From NCBI GenBank assembly GCA_963738345.1, contig CAVTWI010000002.1, forward strand, positions 7,130,001 to 7,194,000: 64,000 nucleotides of DNA, in the 5' to 3' direction. Source of the stretch: Bog-159 sp963738345. Lineage in GTDB: Bacteria; Acidobacteriota; Terriglobia; Bryobacterales; Bryobacteraceae. The position numbers and the translations under genes are program-made. Every line of letters begins with the position of its first letter. Within the stretch, counting starts at the first letter, position 1. Shown piece after piece: positions 55,917 through 64,000 of the stretch. The notes under the pieces were generated by a model, which searched no databases, was not told the DNA's origin, and saw only the letters and a program-made list of their open reading frames with translations.

Positions 55917-57261
55917 ATGCCCGAAGTTCTTTCCTCGCAGGACATCGTCCGCTTCACTCGTGAATTGAATTACGGTACCTGGCGCTTCCAGAAAAACTGG
56001 ACCCCGCTGCATATCGTCGACGCGGAAGGCTGCTACTTCATCGACGTTGATGGCAAGCGCTATCTCGACTTTTCCGCACAGTTGATGTGCGTGAACCTGG
56101 GCCATAAGAACGCGGCGGTGATCCGCGCCATTCAGGAACAGGCCGCCGCGTTGCCATACATCGCCCCGAGCTATGCCACCGATGTGCGCGTGAAGTTGAG
56201 CCGCCTGCTGCTCGAAGTGCTGCCGGCGCGGCCTTACCAAATTCTTTTTCACCACCTCCGGCACCGAAGCCAACGAAGCCGCCTTCAAGATTGCGCGCAT
56301 GTTTACGGGCCGCTCCAAGATCATCGCCCGCTACCGTTCGTATCACGGATCCACTATGGCCTCCATCGGAGCCACGGGCGATCCGCGCCGCTGGCCCGCC
56401 GAGCCTTCCGCCAAGGGCCAAAACTTCATCTTCGCGCCCGAGGTGAATTGCTATGCCTGCCCCATCAAACATACGTATCCGGCTTGTGACGTCGCCTGCG
56501 TGGATTACCTCGCACACATGATCGAGAACGAACACGATGTGGCCGCCGTAGTAGTAGAACCGGTAGTGGGCACCAACGGCGTGCTGGTGCCCCCCCCCGA
56601 ATACATGCCCCGCCTGCGAAGCATCTGTGACGACCGCGGCGTGCTGCTGATTGCCGACGAAGTGATGACCGGTTGGGGGCGCACCGGCCAGTGGTTCGCC
56701 ATGCAGCATTGGGGAGTGCAGCCCGATATCCTGGTCACCGCCAAAGGCATCACATCGGCCTACGTGCCGCTGGGCCTCTGCGCCACAACCCAAAAGATTG
56801 CTGCCCATTTCGACGATCATTTCTTCGCTCACGGACACACCTATGAAGCGCACCCCATGACGCTCGCGCCCGCAGTCGCCGCGATCCACGAGATGCAGCG
56901 GTTGGGCCTGGTGGAGCGTGCCCGCGAGATGGGCGCGTACCTGGGCGGCCGGCTGCAGGCGCTGAAAGACAAGCACGTATCCATCGGCGATGTGCGCGGT
57001 CTGGGCCTCTTCTGGTGCGTCGAGTTAGTGAAGAACCGCCAGACCAAAGCGCCGTTCAATACCAAGGCTGACAAGATGGCCGGCAAACCACTGCTGGTCG
57101 ACCAGGTGGCCGCAGCCATGATGAAAAAAGGCGTGGCCATCAATTCCTGGCTTAGCCATTTCGTGATTGCCCCCCCCCTAATCATCGAACGCGCACAAAT
57201 CGATGCGGGCGTGGACGCGCTCGACGAAGCCCTGGCACTGGCCGACGCCCAGGCCGTGTAA
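55917..57261 (+). CDS. Class III PLP-dependent aminotransferase, frameshifted once
   Basis: About 448 aa. ATG 55917; N-terminal HIVDAEGCYFIDVDGKRYLDFSAQLMCVNLGHKN. A surplus T in the T5 run near 56247-56251 breaks the frame before FFTTSGTEANEAAFKIARM. After that: ARYRSYHGSTMASIGATGDPRR, LLIADEVMTGWGRTG (PLP Asp), the Schiff-base lysine in TAKGITSAY and HGHTYEAHPMTLA. Resembles omega-amino acid or taurine-pyruvate transaminases. Two C9 runs (56590 and 57170 regions) stay in frame. Substrate unknown. Confidence 0.88.
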
Positions 57262-57266
57262 GGCGG

Positions 57267-58595
57267 CTACGACGTCACGATTCCGCGGCAATCGCCGAAC
57301 CCAATGCGCGCGAAGCCTGCGCGTTCACAGTATCCGCGTAGAATAACTTCATCCCCGTCTTCCAAAAACTTACGGCTCTCGCCACCCGGCAGCGCAATCG
57401 GATCCGCCCCGCGCCGCGTCAATTCGAGCAGACAGCCCCGCTCTTCCGGTTGCGCGCCGGATACCGTGCCGCTCGCCATCAGATCTCCCGGCCGCAGATT
57501 GCAGCCGTTACTGGCATGGTGCGTCAGCAGTTGCGCGAGAGTCCAGTAAAGGTTTCGCAGATTGCCCCGGCTCAGCAGTTGAGCGGGTACGCCCGCGTCG
57601 CGCATGCGCCGCGAGGCCAGATAAACTTCGAGCGTCAGATCGACCGCCCCCCGCTCCCGGTCGCCGGCCGCCGTCAAATAGGGCAGGGGATCGGGATCGC
57701 CCTCGGGCCGCGCGAACGCGGGCACCCGAAAAGGCGCCAGCGCCTCCATCGTTACGATCCAGGGCGAGATAGTCGTGGCAAAACTCTTAGCCAGAAACGG
57801 CCCCAACGGTTGATATTCCCACGACTGCATATCGCGCGCCGACCAATCGTTCACCAGGCATAAACCGAAGATGTGGCTTTCGGCTTCCGCAATCGGCACC
57901 GCTTGCCCCAGTTGGTTGCCCGGACCGGTGAAGAATCCAACTTCCAATTCGTAATCGAGCGCGCGGCTGGGTCCGAACACCGGCGCTTCCGCCGCTGCAT
58001 CTTTCGATTGTCCGCAGGGCCGTCGCACCCCCACTCCGCTCACTACAATCGACGAGGCGCGCCCGTGGTAACCGATCGGCACGTACTTATAATTTGGTAG
58101 CAGTGGATTGTCGGGTCGAAACAGCTTGCCGACATTGGTGGCGTGGTGAATGGAAGCGTAGAAATCGGTGTAGTCGCCGATGTGCGCCGGCAGCAGCATT
58201 TCGGCCTCGCGCTGCGCCAACAAGACCCGCTCCGCATCGCCCTGCCGTTCGTCACCCGCGCGCAACAATTCGCCCAGCCGTTGCCGGAGCGCCAACCAGG
58301 AATTGCGCCCAAGCGACATTAGGGGGTTCAAGACCGGCGCAACACAAGCCTCAATCAACGCGGCAGGCAGTCCCGCCAATAGACCCGCCTTCTCCGCCCG
58401 CCGCAGATCGAGAATACGATCTCCGATCGCGACGCCGATCACGGAGCTAGCGCCGTCGCGCAGCACGCCGAAAGGCAAATTTTGAATGGGAAAATCGGCA
58501 TCAGCCTGATTGGCTGACTCGACCCAACTGACTGAGTGATCCAAAAAAAATGGTTCCAAGTGACCTGATCTCGCAGCTAAACTCTCCGCCGGCAT
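57267..58595 (-). CDS. fahA: Fumarylacetoacetase
   Basis: Last step of tyrosine/homogentisate breakdown: cleaves fumarylacetoacetate to fumarate and acetoacetate. Up to 442 aa; typical N-terminus SWVESANQADADFPIQNLPFGV is reached after ~20 extra residues, so a TTG around 58544 may be the true start. Metal and catalytic blocks: YTDFYASIHHATNVG (Asp, catalytic His), YELEVGFF (Glu pair), NDWSARDMQSWEYQPLGPFLAKSFATTISPW and LMASGTVSG. Convergent with the aminotransferase after only 5 bp. Confidence 0.93.
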   Translation of the reverse strand: MPAESLAARSGHLEPFFLDHSVSWVESANQADADFPIQNLPFGVLRDGASSVIGVAIGDRILDLRRAEKAGLLAGLPAALIEACVAPVLNPLMSLGRNSWLALRQRLGELLRAGDERQGDAERVLLAQREAEMLLPAHIGDYTDFYASIHHATNVGKLFRPDNPLLPNYKYVPIGYHGRASSIVVSGVGVRRPCGQSKDAAAEAPVFGPSRALDYELEVGFFTGPGNQLGQAVPIAEAESHIFGLCLVNDWSARDMQSWEYQPLGPFLAKSFATTISPWIVTMEALAPFRVPAFARPEGDPDPLPYLTAAGDRERGAVDLTLEVYLASRRMRDAGVPAQLLSRGNLRNLYWTLAQLLTHHASNGCNLRPGDLMASGTVSGAQPEERGCLLELTRRGADPIALPGGESRKFLEDGDEVILRGYCERAGFARIGFGDCRGIVTS

Positions 58596-59340
58596 GCAAC
58601 GGCACAGAGCTTCGCAGCCAGGATCGCCGGGCGTCGTCCTTTCAGCTCCCCGCCACTCCCTTTCGAGAGCAACGGATCAGTACTTCCAGGCCTCGCCTGC
58701 TCACTCTCCTAGCCGGAACCGGTATCTCGAAGCGGCCTTTCACTCTCCCGAAACGACTGCCCGTCTCCGAGCCCCCATTTCGAGGTCAAAGCTCCCGACC
58801 TGCTCCTTCGACACCCTGCCGTCCGTTCATCCGGCCCGTTCGGATTTCAACTCCCCCACGCGTCTCCGGTTCGCCCCGGTGCGCGCGGGATCATGATCAA
58901 AATCCCGTTGCCTGACTATCGTCCGGCACTCCCAACCATTCCGCGGATCTCCACTCCCCTTCGGGGCCTTTCGGACCCCTATGGATCGAAGCGTTCAACC
59001 CGATTCCTGGATGGAAAGTTCGCCTTCCAAGCACTCCCGATTGCCCTTTACTCCCCGGCATCTGTTCTATTTTACTAGCTTGATGCCGGATCACCGCGCC
59101 GGACTCGCTAAGCGTTCAGTGGCTCGCTGTTCCTCAGACCTCTTGGAACCTCTGCCATCATCCCCCCACGGCTATGTTACAGTCAAATGACAAAAGCGCT
59201 TTTTCGCCCATTTTCCTCAAGTTTTATTTCGCTATTCTCCATATAGTTAGCGCTAAGCAACGGTGCACAACCTGTGAATAAAACGCGAAGGGGGACGCGT
59301 GTTTTTGCATCCCGCTCAATAGCTGAAATGGGCCGCCGCA
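58596..59340. other. Pyrimidine-rich non-coding block
   Basis: About 750 bp between fahA and the arsR operator. From ~58610 to 59190 the plus strand is strongly C/T-rich (minus strand G/A-rich), with short blocks such as CACTCCCTTTCGAGAG, CTCCCCTTCGGGG and TTTCGGACCCCT that could pair locally. Frames through it lack protein character and RBSs. From 59190 to 59340 the base composition is nearer neutral (TTTTATTTCGCTATTCTCC). It may be a structured RNA or a dispersed element; nothing could be named. Confidence 0.5.
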
Positions 59341-59346
59341 AATCAA

Positions 59347-59362
59347 ATTCGATTATTCGAAT
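59347..59362 (+). promoter_or_regulatory. Probable ArsR-type operator
   Basis: Inverted repeat ATTCGA-TTAT-TCGAAT 12 bp before the arsR start, overlapping a TATACT/TATAAG -10-like region. ArsR/SmtB proteins bind such palindromes and repress their own operon, so autoregulation is likely. Confidence 0.65.
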
Positions 59363-59374
59363 ATACTATAAGCA

Positions 59375-59710
59375 GTGAGTGAATCCCTCCGCCAATTCAA
59401 GAGCGAAATCTTCCGGGGGCTGGCCCATCCGACAAGAATCGCTATCGTCGAAGCATTGCGCGAGGGCGAGATGTCGGCTGGAAAGCTCATCAAACTGCTC
59501 GGAATCGAACAGGCCAATGCATCCCAACATCTGTCGATTCTCCGTGCCCGGCAGATCGTGGTCAACCGGAAGGTCGGTAATCAGGTCTTCTATTCCATCC
59601 GCGATCCGGCCCTGTTGGAGGTTCTCGATATTCTGCGGCGCTATTTCCACTCGCAGCTCAGCAAAACCGTGACGATGCTCGATGAAGTGGGTCAGGCGGG
59701 CGCCAAATGA
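59375..59710 (+). CDS. ArsR/SmtB-family transcriptional repressor
   Basis: 111 aa, GTG 59375. Winged HTH: FRGLAHPTRIAIVEALREGEMSAGKLIKLLGIEQANASQHLSILRARQIVVNRKVGNQVFYSI. No cysteine cluster (ELCVCDL-type metal site) is present, so it may sense something other than a thiophilic metal. ATG of the SulP gene overlaps its stop (4 bp), making a regulator-transporter pair. Confidence 0.92.
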   Translation: MSESLRQFKSEIFRGLAHPTRIAIVEALREGEMSAGKLIKLLGIEQANASQHLSILRARQIVVNRKVGNQVFYSIRDPALLEVLDILRRYFHSQLSKTVTMLDEVGQAGAK

Positions 59711-61428
59711 ACGCTCTTATGCGACAGATTCCATGGCAACGATGGAAGCCGCGGCTGCTGGAGTGCCTGCCGGGATATTCGCACAAGGCCTTTCTTGCCG
59801 ACGTCGTAGCCGGCCTGACGGTCGGCTTGGTGGCGCTCCCGCTGGCCATGGCGTTCGGCATCGCTTCCGGGGTCACACCACAGGCTGGAATTTACACTGC
59901 CATCGTCGGCGGTTTTATCGTTTCGGCTCTGGGCGGTTCAAGGATTCAGATCGGCGGACCGACTGGCGCGTTCGTGGTCATCGTGGCGGGCATCATCGCC
60001 AAGCATGGCCTCGACGGACTGTTGATGGTCACCATGATGTCGGGCGTGATTCTACTCATACTCGGGCTCACAGGTTTGGGTAATGCGGTTAAGTTTATCC
60101 CCCGCCCCATCGTCATCGGATTCACCAATGGGATTGCGCTGCTGATCGCGGCGACCCAGATTAAAGACTTCTTCGGGCTGAAGGTTGACAAGGTACCGAG
60201 CGAATTCTTCGCGCGTATAAACGTCCTGGGCGCGCATTTCCGGACGCTAGACATGGCGACTGTGGCGCTCGCAATGCTTTCACTGGCCGTCATCCTGTTG
60301 ATTCCGAAATTCCTTCCCAGGCTGCCGGGCTCGATTGTGGCCCTGAGTATCGCGACGGGCGCGGTAATGCTCTTCCACTTGCCGGTCGCGACCATCGGTA
60401 CAAGTTTCGGCGGCATCCCCTCGGGACTGCCCTCGTTTCATATTCCGATGCTCCGGCCCGACCTGATTCTGCCCCTGCTGCCATCGGCCCTGACAGTTGC
60501 AATTCTCGCTGCGGTGGAAAGCCTCTTATCCGCCGTGGTGGCGGATTCGATGATCGGAGATCGCCATAATTCGAACGCGGAATTGGTGGCGCAAGGCGTC
60601 GCCAATCTGGTAGCTCCGTTGGTCGGTGGAATCCCGGTGACTGGCGCGATAGCACGGACGGCCACAAACTTTCGTAGTGGAGCCAAAACGCCGATTTCAG
60701 GAATCGTTCACTCGCTGACTCTACTGGCTATCCTCCTGGTACTGGCGCCCCTGGCAAAGTTCGTCCCGCTGGCGACCCTGGCCGCCGTACTTTTGGTTGT
60801 CGCTTACAACATGAGCGAGTGGAGGGAGATCGGCGGCATATTCCGCACAGAAATTGCAGACATCCTAGTCTGGCTGGTTACATTTGTGCTGACCGTCATC
60901 GCCGATTTGACCATTGCTGTTGAAACTGGAATGTCGCTGGCGGCGCTTCTCTATATCTACCGGGTGTCGCAGACCACAACGGTTTCTAAGGTGACGCCGG
61001 AATACATCAAGCAGGGGCAGCCGCACACGCTGCAGGGCAAGGACCTTCCGGCCTTTGTTAGTATCTTGCGCATCCACGGCCCCTTTCTGTTTGGCACTAC
61101 GGACAAACTCGCCGAAGAGACGGCGGATTTGTCGGGACTCGCGCGCATTGTGATACTGCGGCTGCGCAACATGACGGTTATAGACGCTACGGGCTTACAC
61201 GCGTTTGAAGTACTGTCCGGCCGGCTGCAGAAAACAGGGAGGAGCCTGATCTTGTGCGGCGCGTGCGATCAACCCGGACGCATTATGAGCCAGGCTGATT
61301 TTGTAGAGCGCATCGGTGAGAAAAACCTCGTGGCCAACGTGCGGGATGCTTTGCGACGCGCGCGCGAAATCGACGCAGGCTCCTCTCGAAAGAGTCAGAT
61401 GGTAGCTACGGCTCCGCTTGATAAATAA
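59707..61428 (+). CDS. SulP-family anion transporter with STAS domain
   Basis: 573 aa. N-terminal KAFLADVVAGLTVGLVALPLAMAFGIASGVTPQAGIYTAIVGGFIVSALGGSRIQIGGPTGAF is the SulP signature; about 11-14 membrane segments to ~430, including NLVAPLVGGIPVTGAIARTATN. A C-terminal STAS domain (~470-555: VIDATGLHAFEVLSGRLQKTGRSLILCG) follows. Members import sulfate, bicarbonate or other anions; the ArsR partner suggests regulated uptake. Its 3' end overlaps the convergent methyltransferase by 23 bp. Confidence 0.92.
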   Translation: MNALMRQIPWQRWKPRLLECLPGYSHKAFLADVVAGLTVGLVALPLAMAFGIASGVTPQAGIYTAIVGGFIVSALGGSRIQIGGPTGAFVVIVAGIIAKHGLDGLLMVTMMSGVILLILGLTGLGNAVKFIPRPIVIGFTNGIALLIAATQIKDFFGLKVDKVPSEFFARINVLGAHFRTLDMATVALAMLSLAVILLIPKFLPRLPGSIVALSIATGAVMLFHLPVATIGTSFGGIPSGLPSFHIPMLRPDLILPLLPSALTVAILAAVESLLSAVVADSMIGDRHNSNAELVAQGVANLVAPLVGGIPVTGAIARTATNFRSGAKTPISGIVHSLTLLAILLVLAPLAKFVPLATLAAVLLVVAYNMSEWREIGGIFRTEIADILVWLVTFVLTVIADLTIAVETGMSLAALLYIYRVSQTTTVSKVTPEYIKQGQPHTLQGKDLPAFVSILRIHGPFLFGTTDKLAEETADLSGLARIVILRLRNMTVIDATGLHAFEVLSGRLQKTGRSLILCGACDQPGRIMSQADFVERIGEKNLVANVRDALRRAREIDAGSSRKSQMVATAPLDK

Positions 61429-62791
61429 GTTCGCCGGGCGCGCTGTACGGACTGTTGCACAGCCGAATACGGACTAAGTGCTTGCCCTCGTCCAGTCGGG
61501 CTGGCAGTCGGGAATTCGCCTGCCAATCCCCCCCGCCCAGATCGGTCAAAAATAAGACGGGCTGCTCCACCTCGTCAATCCGCAACATGACGCCATCCCG
61601 ATCCAAATTCTTCTCGCCACTCCGAAAACGGCAGCAGACGTACTCGTTGCGCAGGCCGTGGAACACGTCTGAATCGGTCATGCCGTTGCGCACTTCGTAG
61701 ATCTCGGGCGGCGCCACACCAGCGCTTTCGGGACCGGGCGTCTGCTTCATGGCGCGCGCGCGGCGCTCCCCGGCCGTCTCGATCACAATATCGAACGAAT
61801 TGCTGAATGCGCTGTCCGCCGTCCGTAGGCGGACCGTATGCGGACCTGCCCCCAGCCCCGGAGGAACGCGTAAGTTCGCCTGCCATTCGCCGGGACGGTT
61901 ATTCACCAGCACTAAAGCCGCGGCGCCAAAGCCATCGATTTCGATGCGCACCCGTTCGCGCGTCAAGTCCGGAACGTCGCTGCGGAAATACACGCAAATG
62001 TACTCATCCTTGCCTGGATGGAATTGAATATCGTTGGTCCGATTATTCACCGCGGAATAAAGCAGCGGCGCGCTTTCCCCCGGCCGCACCGGCACAGCAT
62101 CCCACAGACGATGGCAGGTGAGCCCGGCCCGCCTCTCGGTCACATACTCCAAATTCACGCGCGCAAATCCAGCCGACCGGCACAGAGCAGCGGCGCATTG
62201 CACATTCGGACCGAACCAGTTGTCGATCTGGCCGCCCAGTTCATTGGTCTCGTAAAACTCCATGGTGCAGCCGGCATTAGCCGCTGAACCGTCGTCAGTC
62301 ACGAACGTTTCGACATACGCCGTGTCCCTGGTGAGCGCGCAAATCTTCTCCAACCCCAGCAGCGGATTCCGCAGGTGATACAGCACGCCGAAGAACAGCA
62401 CGTAATCGAACAGCCCAACGGTCTCCGGCGTCAGTTCCTCCACATCCAGGATGCGGTAGTCCACCTTCGACCCGATCATACGGTGTGCCTCGCGGAACTC
62501 TTCGAACTCCACGCAATCGACAGCCACTACCTGTGCGCCGCGCCGCTCCATTTCAAAGCTGCACCATCCGGTCCACGCGCCCACGTCGAGCACGCGCTTG
62601 CCGGTCAAATCGGCGGGGATCGGAAAAGCCGCCAACCGCGCCTTCAACGCATCCACCCCGATCATTCCTTGGATGACGTTGCCGTCCGGCAGTTCGATGC
62701 TGTGATACCAGCCTTTGGTCGAAAGCAGCGCCACCTGCTGCTGCACCAACTCATAGAACGTGGAATTGCCCGCGGCGCGCTCCACCGGCAT
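61406..62791 (-). CDS. Class I SAM methyltransferase with C-terminal beta-rich repeats
   Basis: 461 aa. ATG 62791 (MPVERAAGNSTFYELVQQQ) overlaps the stop of the upstream paralogue; the longer frame to 63199 is antisense noise. Methyltransferase domain ~55-235 with SAM motif VLDVGAWTGWCSFEMERRGAQVVAVD, then FDYVLFFGVLYHLRNPL, similar to the CmoB/DUF1698 group. Two ~100-aa beta-sandwich-like repeats follow (IQFHPGKDEYICVYF... VRLRTADSAFSNSF; VFHGLRNEYVCCRF... VRIRLCNSPYSAPGEL). Such architecture is seen in glycan-related methyltransferases. Target unknown. Confidence 0.8.
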   Translation of the reverse strand: MPVERAAGNSTFYELVQQQVALLSTKGWYHSIELPDGNVIQGMIGVDALKARLAAFPIPADLTGKRVLDVGAWTGWCSFEMERRGAQVVAVDCVEFEEFREAHRMIGSKVDYRILDVEELTPETVGLFDYVLFFGVLYHLRNPLLGLEKICALTRDTAYVETFVTDDGSAANAGCTMEFYETNELGGQIDNWFGPNVQCAAALCRSAGFARVNLEYVTERRAGLTCHRLWDAVPVRPGESAPLLYSAVNNRTNDIQFHPGKDEYICVYFRSDVPDLTRERVRIEIDGFGAAALVLVNNRPGEWQANLRVPPGLGAGPHTVRLRTADSAFSNSFDIVIETAGERRARAMKQTPGPESAGVAPPEIYEVRNGMTDSDVFHGLRNEYVCCRFRSGEKNLDRDGVMLRIDEVEQPVLFLTDLGGGDWQANSRLPARLDEGKHLVRIRLCNSPYSAPGELIYQAEP

Positions 62792-64000
62792 CAGACCAGC
62801 CTCACGGGAACCGGCGCCGAAACCGTCTCGCCGAATCCTGCGGACACCGCATAATCGCCCGGCTGCGCGCCCGATGGCAGCATGGCGTTGATCTGCCGCA
62901 GCCCTTGCCCGTCCGGTTGCGAAAGGTAGATGGCGGGCAGGTCGTCGCCATCGAGCCAGACTGTGATCCCGTCGCGCGAGGCCGTTTCCGGCAAACCCGA
63001 AACCCACAGCGAGATGCAACTTTCCAATCCGGTGTGGATCACGTTGCGCTCCCAAGTCTTGCCATCGGTCGCGATGGCGATGCGGATACCGGAAGCTTCG
63101 GTGCGCGCGGGGGACGGCGGCGCTCTTCGCGGGGAAGATCAACGCCGATGCGCACCGGCTTGGCCCATGCGCTATCCGCTGTCCGCACGGTAGCGGCATG
63201 CCAACCGGGTGCGAGGCCGGGCGGCAGTTTGCAGTTCACCTGCCAGACCGCGCCGCCGATGTTCTGCAACAACACCGGGTGCGCGCCGTACGGTCCAACG
63301 CGCGGGAACACATCGGCGGCGGTGAGATCCGCGCGCGCGCACTCGAACCAGATCGCCACGTAATCGTCGTTGGTGCTGGAGAACGCGCGGTCGTGCGTCA
63401 CCGCATTTTCCACTGAGATCAGGTACGGCGCGGCCTCGTCCGGACTTCTCGATCTCCGGCCAACGGCGATAGCAGGTGACGTGCGCGCGATGCTCCAGCA
63501 CGCTTTCAAACTGCACGCGCGCGAATCCGGCGGCCCGGCACATCGCCAGCAGGCACGCGCGTATTCGGCCCCACCCAGTTATCGAACTGCCCGCATAGCT
63601 CGGTGGTCTCGTAAAACTCCATTACCGCCTTAGCTGTCAGATCGCTGCCATCGTCATGACGAACGACTCCACGCAGACCATATCGGTGGACAGTTCGCAG
63701 ACCCTTTCCAGCGCCAGCAGCGGATGCTTCAGATGGTACAGCACGCCCAGAAACATTACGATATCGAAGTGCCCGATCTGCGCGGGCGAGAGGCGGCAAA
63801 CATCGTCGACGTGGTATTCGGCCTGCGATCCCAGCAGTTCGCGCGCGATCTGGAAACGCTCGAAAGGCGTGGAATCGACCGCCATCACGCGCGCGCCGCG
63901 ACGCTCCAGTTCGAAGGTGAACCAGCCGTCCCAAGCACCGATATCGAGCGCGCGCTTTCCATGCAAATCGGCCGGCAACGGAAATTGCGCGATGCGTTTG
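62791..64000 (-). CDS. Paralogous methyltransferase, partial and frameshifted
   Basis: Runs off the right edge. From the edge: LHGKRALDIGAWDGWFTFELERRGARVMAVD, HFDIVMFLGVLYHLKHPLLALERVC, AVMEFYETTELCGQFDNWVGPN, RAAGFARVQFESVLEHRAHVTCYRRWPEIE, then beta repeats (FSSTNDDYVAIWFECARADLTAADVF... VRTADSAWAKPVRI; NVIHTGLESCISLWVSGLPE... VPVRLV). Breaks near 63118, 63450, 63560 and 63655 split it over several frames. About half the residues agree with the downstream gene, so the two arose by tandem duplication. Confidence 0.75.

Noticed and set aside
58550..59190. Plus-strand frames of 60-120 aa in the pyrimidine-rich block
   Set aside because: Ser/Pro/Arg low-complexity products without RBS; frames overlap each other in all phases, as expected from base bias.
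1..64000. tRNA, rRNA and insertion-sequence transposase genes
   Set aside because: No cloverleaf with CCA-like end, rRNA segment or DDE/tyrosine/serine recombinase was recognised by eye; a dedicated scan would be needed to exclude tRNAs.

Overview
The window looks like chromosomal DNA of an acidobacterium close to Candidatus Solibacter / Bryobacterales. The DNA is GC-rich. It carries the C-terminal end of an Oar-like TonB-dependent receptor, an ADOP-type permease, a secreted beta-propeller ending in a TIGR03437-like domain (a family described from Solibacter), a GloVer-repeat protein and a RES/Xre toxin-antitoxin pair. The taxonomic call is inference from gene content; no rRNA or tRNA gene was recognised.

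Layout. (1) 1-6829: end of a TonB receptor with a strong terminator, then a tight nucleoside-salvage operon: pyrimidine-nucleoside phosphorylase, CNT transporter, purine-nucleoside phosphorylase, cytidine deaminase, an apparently exported amidohydrolase and a SIS-domain sugar-phosphate protein. (2) 6888-9946: two exported TPR proteins and RNase III. (3) 10442-19820: a complete type I-C CRISPR-Cas locus in the order cas3-cas5c-cas8c-cas7c-cas4-cas1-cas2, a leader, and an array of 22 repeats and 21 spacers. Decayed repeats and coiled-coil remnants follow to 20702. (4) 20766-27457: a 50-aa gene divergent from a translationally coupled operon (Cys-rich protein, MscS channel, CocE-like hydrolase, pseudo-receiver/DUF3052 protein, sigma-54 activator). 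(5) 27458-31200: an AraC regulator and a DUF1479 oxygenase, flanked by scrambled duplications of the neighbouring signalling genes. (6) 31324-38900, minus strand: a type IV pilus / type II secretion-like operon (PilM-PilN fusion, PilO-like, PilP/GspC-like, small protein, secretin) ending in a GAF histidine kinase and a response regulator. (7) 38981-49191: DUF, DinB, ADOP permease, beta-propeller, VOC protein, a decayed ParE/antitoxin pair and a GloVer protein. (8) 49280-54500: aroC, def, fmt, argJ, a small secreted protein and a RES/Xre module. All are recognisable but interrupted by many single-base, mostly +1, indels. (9) 54491-64000: 3-methyladenine glycosylase, SDR, class III aminotransferase, fumarylacetoacetase, a pyrimidine-rich non-coding block, an ArsR-SulP pair and two tandem methyltransferases with C-terminal beta-rich domains.

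Frameshifts need care throughout. Several genes (cas5c, the DUF3052 protein, the sigma-54 activator, the GAF kinase, the PilP-like protein, the beta-propeller, the aminotransferase) have one frame break, three of them in G/C tracts of 7-10 bases. The aroC-def-fmt-argJ block has so many insertions in normally essential genes that sequence error is the simplest explanation.

The only recognised defence systems are CRISPR type I-C and the toxin-antitoxin modules. The less ordinary leads are: two sequences flanking the CRISPR locus that lie side by side at 47.85-48.06 kb in the order expected of a circle junction; the coupled operon at 20.9-27.5 kb with an unrecognised sensor domain; the inverted/direct mosaic around the AraC-DUF1479 genes; and a dispersed ~125-bp element.
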